Shown here piece after piece: positions 7,833 to 9,560 of a stretch of 9,560 bases of DNA; within the stretch, counting starts at the first letter, position 1; each line of letters begins with the position of its first letter. The translations under genes were made by a program, and so were the position numbers. The stretch is from positions 1 through 9,560 of the forward strand of contig CAMWUX010000029.1 in the NCBI GenBank assembly GCA_947177605.1, read 5' to 3'. The DNA comes from an uncultured Porphyromonadaceae bacterium (lineage in GTDB: Bacteria; Bacteroidota; Bacteroidia; Bacteroidales; Muribaculaceae). The notes beneath the pieces are model-generated. The model saw only the letters and a program-made list of their open reading frames with translations. It was not told where the DNA came from and did no database searches.

Positions 7833-8827
7833 TTAGGGTACTTCGATCTTATTGAGAATGTCGGAAATGATTTCGTCGGCAGTGATGTTGTTGGCTTCTG
7901 CTTCATATGACAGGCCAATACGATGGCGCAGTACGTCGTGACTTACGGCACGTACATCTTCGGGTATCACGTAGCCGCGGCCGCGGAGGAACGCATACGC
8001 GCGGGCAGCGCGAGCCAGACCGATCGAAGCACGTGGCGATGCACCGAAGGAAATTATGCCCTGAAGGTCGTTGAGACCATATTCCGCCGGGTTGCGTGTG
8101 GCAAATACGATATCGACGATATAGCGCTCGATCTTTTCATCAAGATAGATCTGCTCTACGATCTTTTGCGCTTCGATGATTTCCTTGGGATCTACAAGCG
8201 CATGGATTTCTACCGGTGCAGAGGAAATATTCTGGCGGATAATCATCTGCTCTTCGTTGCGGGTAGGGTAGCCGATCACGACTTTAAGAAGGAAACGGTC
8301 GACTTGTGCTTCGGGCAGAGGATAGGTGCCTTCCTGCTCGATGGGGTTCTGCGTGGCCATCACAAGGAATGGCTTGTCGAGAGGGAATGTGTTGTCGCCG
8401 ATTGTCACCTGACGCTCTTGCATAGCCTCAAGCAGTGCGCTCTGCACTTTAGCTGGGGCACGGTTGATTTCATCAGCAAGGACGAAATTGGCAAATACCG
8501 GACCTTTCTTGATCTGGAATTGCTCTTTCTGTACGCTATATATCATTGTACCGATTACGTCGGCCGGCAGCAAGTCGGGGTAAACTGAATACGGCTGTAT
8601 TTTGCATCGATTACCTGGGCAAGGGTCTTGATGGCAAGAGTTTTTGCCAGACCGGGCACACCTTCGAGGAGGATATGTCCGTTGGCAAGCATAGCTATGA
8701 GCAGGGAATCTACCAGATGCTTCTGGCCTACGATAGTCTGATCCATACCCTGCACTATGAGGTTGATGAGTTGGCTTTTCGAAGCTACAAGATCGTTGAG
8801 CTCTTTAATGTTTGTTGAAACACCCAT
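7833..8827 (-). CDS. moxR: MoxR-family AAA+ ATPase, reading frame broken by a 1-base deletion
   Basis: Two frames together make one MoxR protein. The first (8827-8555) encodes 90 residues, of which about 84 are MoxR, with Walker A GVPGLAKT at 56-63; it then runs out of frame to a TAA. The second frame (from about 8573 to 7833) carries the rest. Adding one base near 8577-8580 restores the family motif FTPDLLPAD and gives 331 residues, the usual MoxR length. In that numbering Walker B VLADEIN is at 116-122, sensor 1 ATQNP at 158-162, VDRF at 176-179 and the sensor 2 GASPR at 262-266. MoxR ATPases act as cytosolic chaperone-like motors on VWA proteins, and the neighbouring DUF58, BatA and BatB are the expected partners. 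As written, the product has Walker A but no Walker B and cannot be an active ATPase. Everything downstream of the break is well conserved, so a sequencing or assembly error, or a very recent mutation, is likelier than an old pseudogene. Confidence 0.93.
8577..8580. other. Frameshift site in moxR (one base missing at a 4-base G run)
   Basis: On the minus strand the bases read TTT ACC CCG ACT TGC, giving FTPTC. One extra base in the C run gives TTT ACC CCC GAC TTG, or FTPDL, which is the conserved MoxR sequence and joins the downstream frame. The lesion therefore sits in a short homopolymer, a common place for indel errors and for slippage mutations. The following stop is the TAA at 8555-8557. 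Confidence 0.9.
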
Positions 8828-8877
8828 TGTTAGTCAGTGATTTATGTTTTGATGTGTGTTGAGTGATTTTGTCGGAG

Positions 8878-8885
8878 CAAATTTA
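8878..8885 (-). promoter_or_regulatory. Candidate Bacteroidetes -7 promoter element for the bat operon
   Basis: Read on the minus strand, these bases are TAAATTTG, a perfect fit to the Bacteroidetes primary sigma factor -7 consensus TAnnTTTG. It sits 50 bases before the moxR ATG, giving an expected leader of roughly 40-45 bases. I see no good TTTG -33 box at the usual 19-21 base spacing; a TTTG lies too close. The only intergenic gap large enough for an operon promoter is this one, which supports the call, but the match is short. Confidence 0.4.
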
Positions 8886-8920
8886 GCGATTGCAAACGTG
8901 GTTGATTACAGCGGCGGTGT

Positions 8921-8969
8921 TAAAATTGTCTATTTTTTCTTTTCAGGGTTAAATTTTTAATCAATTTTA
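8921..8969. repeat. 8-bp AT-rich inverted repeat in the intergenic gap
   Basis: TAAAATTG at 8921-8928 is exactly inverted as CAATTTTA at 8962-8969, with a 33-base spacer. One arm directly abuts the stop codon of the upstream HU-like gene. There is no GC-rich stem followed by a T-run, so it is not a classic intrinsic terminator. It could be a weak 3' end structure or an operator, or chance in AT-rich DNA. Confidence 0.25.
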
Positions 8970-9560
8970 TCACAGCGTAGTACCACCATTAATGTAATAG
9001 ATTACATATAGCGCCCACATGATCACGCCCATGAGCAGTCCCACGAATGCGCCGACCAGAAATCCAAGCCAGAATTTCGACTTGCGGGGAGCTTCCTCGT
9101 AGTATTCTTCTACATACTCCTCTTCATCTTCCGGAATGGTAGTGATCTGAGGCTCGGGAACTGGTTCCGATTCCGGTTCTGGGGAGGACTCGTGTTCGGA
9201 GCTCTCTGAGTTAATATCGCTTTCGGGAGCTTCCGGATGCTCTTCTGTAGATTCCTCCGGTTGCCCGTCACCCGGTTCGTGAATTTCCGGCTCTTCCTCT
9301 GATTCGGGTTCTGGTACTTCTACGATTTCCGATACTTCAGAGTTTTCCGTGCTCTCAGTATTTACGATGACCTCCACAACTATTGCTTCTTCTTCGTCAA
9401 TCGCATCAAGATCGGATTGCGACACAGCATCGCTCAGTTCTACCGCAGTAAATAATGCGAAAGGAGCATTGAGCGTATCGGCAACTTCAGGCGCCGGAGT
9501 GAAAGCTATAGGATTGGATGGGTTGCCAGATGGCGCGAAAGTGCCTATGCCGTCGAGTAC
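8970..9560 (-). CDS. HU/IHF-like protein with acidic linker and C-terminal membrane anchor (5' end outside window)
   Basis: The reading frame stays open from the TGA at 8970-8972 to the window edge, so about 196 C-terminal residues are visible; a GTG at 9423-9425 is only an internal codon. Visible residues 1-45 resemble the C-terminal half of HU/IHF-type proteins of Bacteroidales: a GIGTF turn, then IAFTP, then a helix ending NAPFALFTAVEL, much like the family's FTP...VNKPF..FETV pattern. Residues about 50-155 are a low-complexity linker very rich in Glu, Pro and Ser. A basic RKSK precedes a hydrophobic helix at about 162-190, and only a few residues follow (NGGTTL). By the positive-inside rule the HU-like part is cytosolic and the protein is tail-anchored in the inner membrane. 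I infer a membrane-tethered nucleoid or chromosome-organising role; DNA binding is unproven. It precedes the bat operon in the same direction but is separated by 142 bp, so it may be a separate unit. Confidence 0.7.
   Translation of the reverse strand, partial: VLDGIGTFAPSGNPSNPIAFTPAPEVADTLNAPFALFTAVELSDAVSQSDLDAIDEEEAIVVEVIVNTESTENSEVSEIVEVPEPESEEEPEIHEPGDGQPEESTEEHPEAPESDINSESSEHESSPEPESEPVPEPQITTIPEDEEEYVEEYYEEAPRKSKFWLGFLVGAFVGLLMGVIMWALYVIYYINGGTTL

Noticed and set aside
7923..8588. Plus-strand open frame of 221 codons opposite moxR
   Set aside because: Antisense to conserved AAA+ motifs; the translation looks like a shadow with no family resemblance.
8560..8600. Programmed ribosomal frameshifting in moxR
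   Set aside because: No canonical slippery heptamer lies in the correct frame, I see no evident stimulatory stem, and MoxR is normally made from a single frame. A single-base deletion is simpler, though slippage at the C run cannot be fully excluded.
8555..8827. A separate 90-residue protein with only a Walker A motif
   Set aside because: Its first 84 residues are exactly the MoxR N-terminus and the remainder is out-of-frame; it is the front piece of the broken moxR.

Overview
The window carries most of a Bacteroidetes-type Bat (Bacteroides aerotolerance) operon, read entirely from the minus strand. The gene content and order (moxR, DUF58, a small membrane protein, batA, batB, batC, batD, batE) point to the order Bacteroidales. 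So do the lack of Shine-Dalgarno sequences, a TAnnTTTG-like promoter box and a membrane-anchored HU-like protein upstream. A gut Bacteroidales such as Muribaculaceae is a guess from general protein flavour, not something the sequence proves.

Layout in transcription order (right to left): (1) 9560-8970, the C-terminal part of an HU/IHF-like protein with a long acidic linker and a C-terminal membrane anchor; its start lies outside the window. (2) 8969-8828, a 142-bp AT-rich gap with the probable operon promoter and an 8-bp inverted repeat. (3) 8827-7833, moxR (AAA+ ATPase), broken by a one-base deletion near 8577-8580. (4) 7809-6934, a DUF58 protein. (5) 6934-5897, a single-pass membrane protein. 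(6) 5900-4911 batA and (7) 4884-3823 batB, both VWA membrane proteins. (8) 3812-2985 batC, a TPR protein with a Gln-rich tail. (9) 2978-2094, a short secreted BatD-like protein. (10) 2087-291, full-length batD. (11) 274-1, the N-terminal 91 residues of batE, cut by the window edge. Genes from moxR on are separated by at most 26 bp or overlap by 1-4 bp, so they almost certainly form one transcript.

The likely joint role, from what is known of MoxR-VWA systems, is an envelope complex. A cytosolic MoxR ATPase and DUF58 protein would act on membrane-anchored VWA proteins (BatA, BatB), with periplasmic partners BatC, BatD and BatE. The 345-residue protein and BatD share the same architecture: a periplasmic beta-rich part, one membrane helix and a similar cytosolic helical domain. 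They could both link periplasm and cytosol. The biochemical function of Bat is still poorly defined. The features most worth checking are the moxR frameshift, the extra truncated BatD paralogue, and the tail-anchored HU-like protein with a shortened DNA-binding arm.
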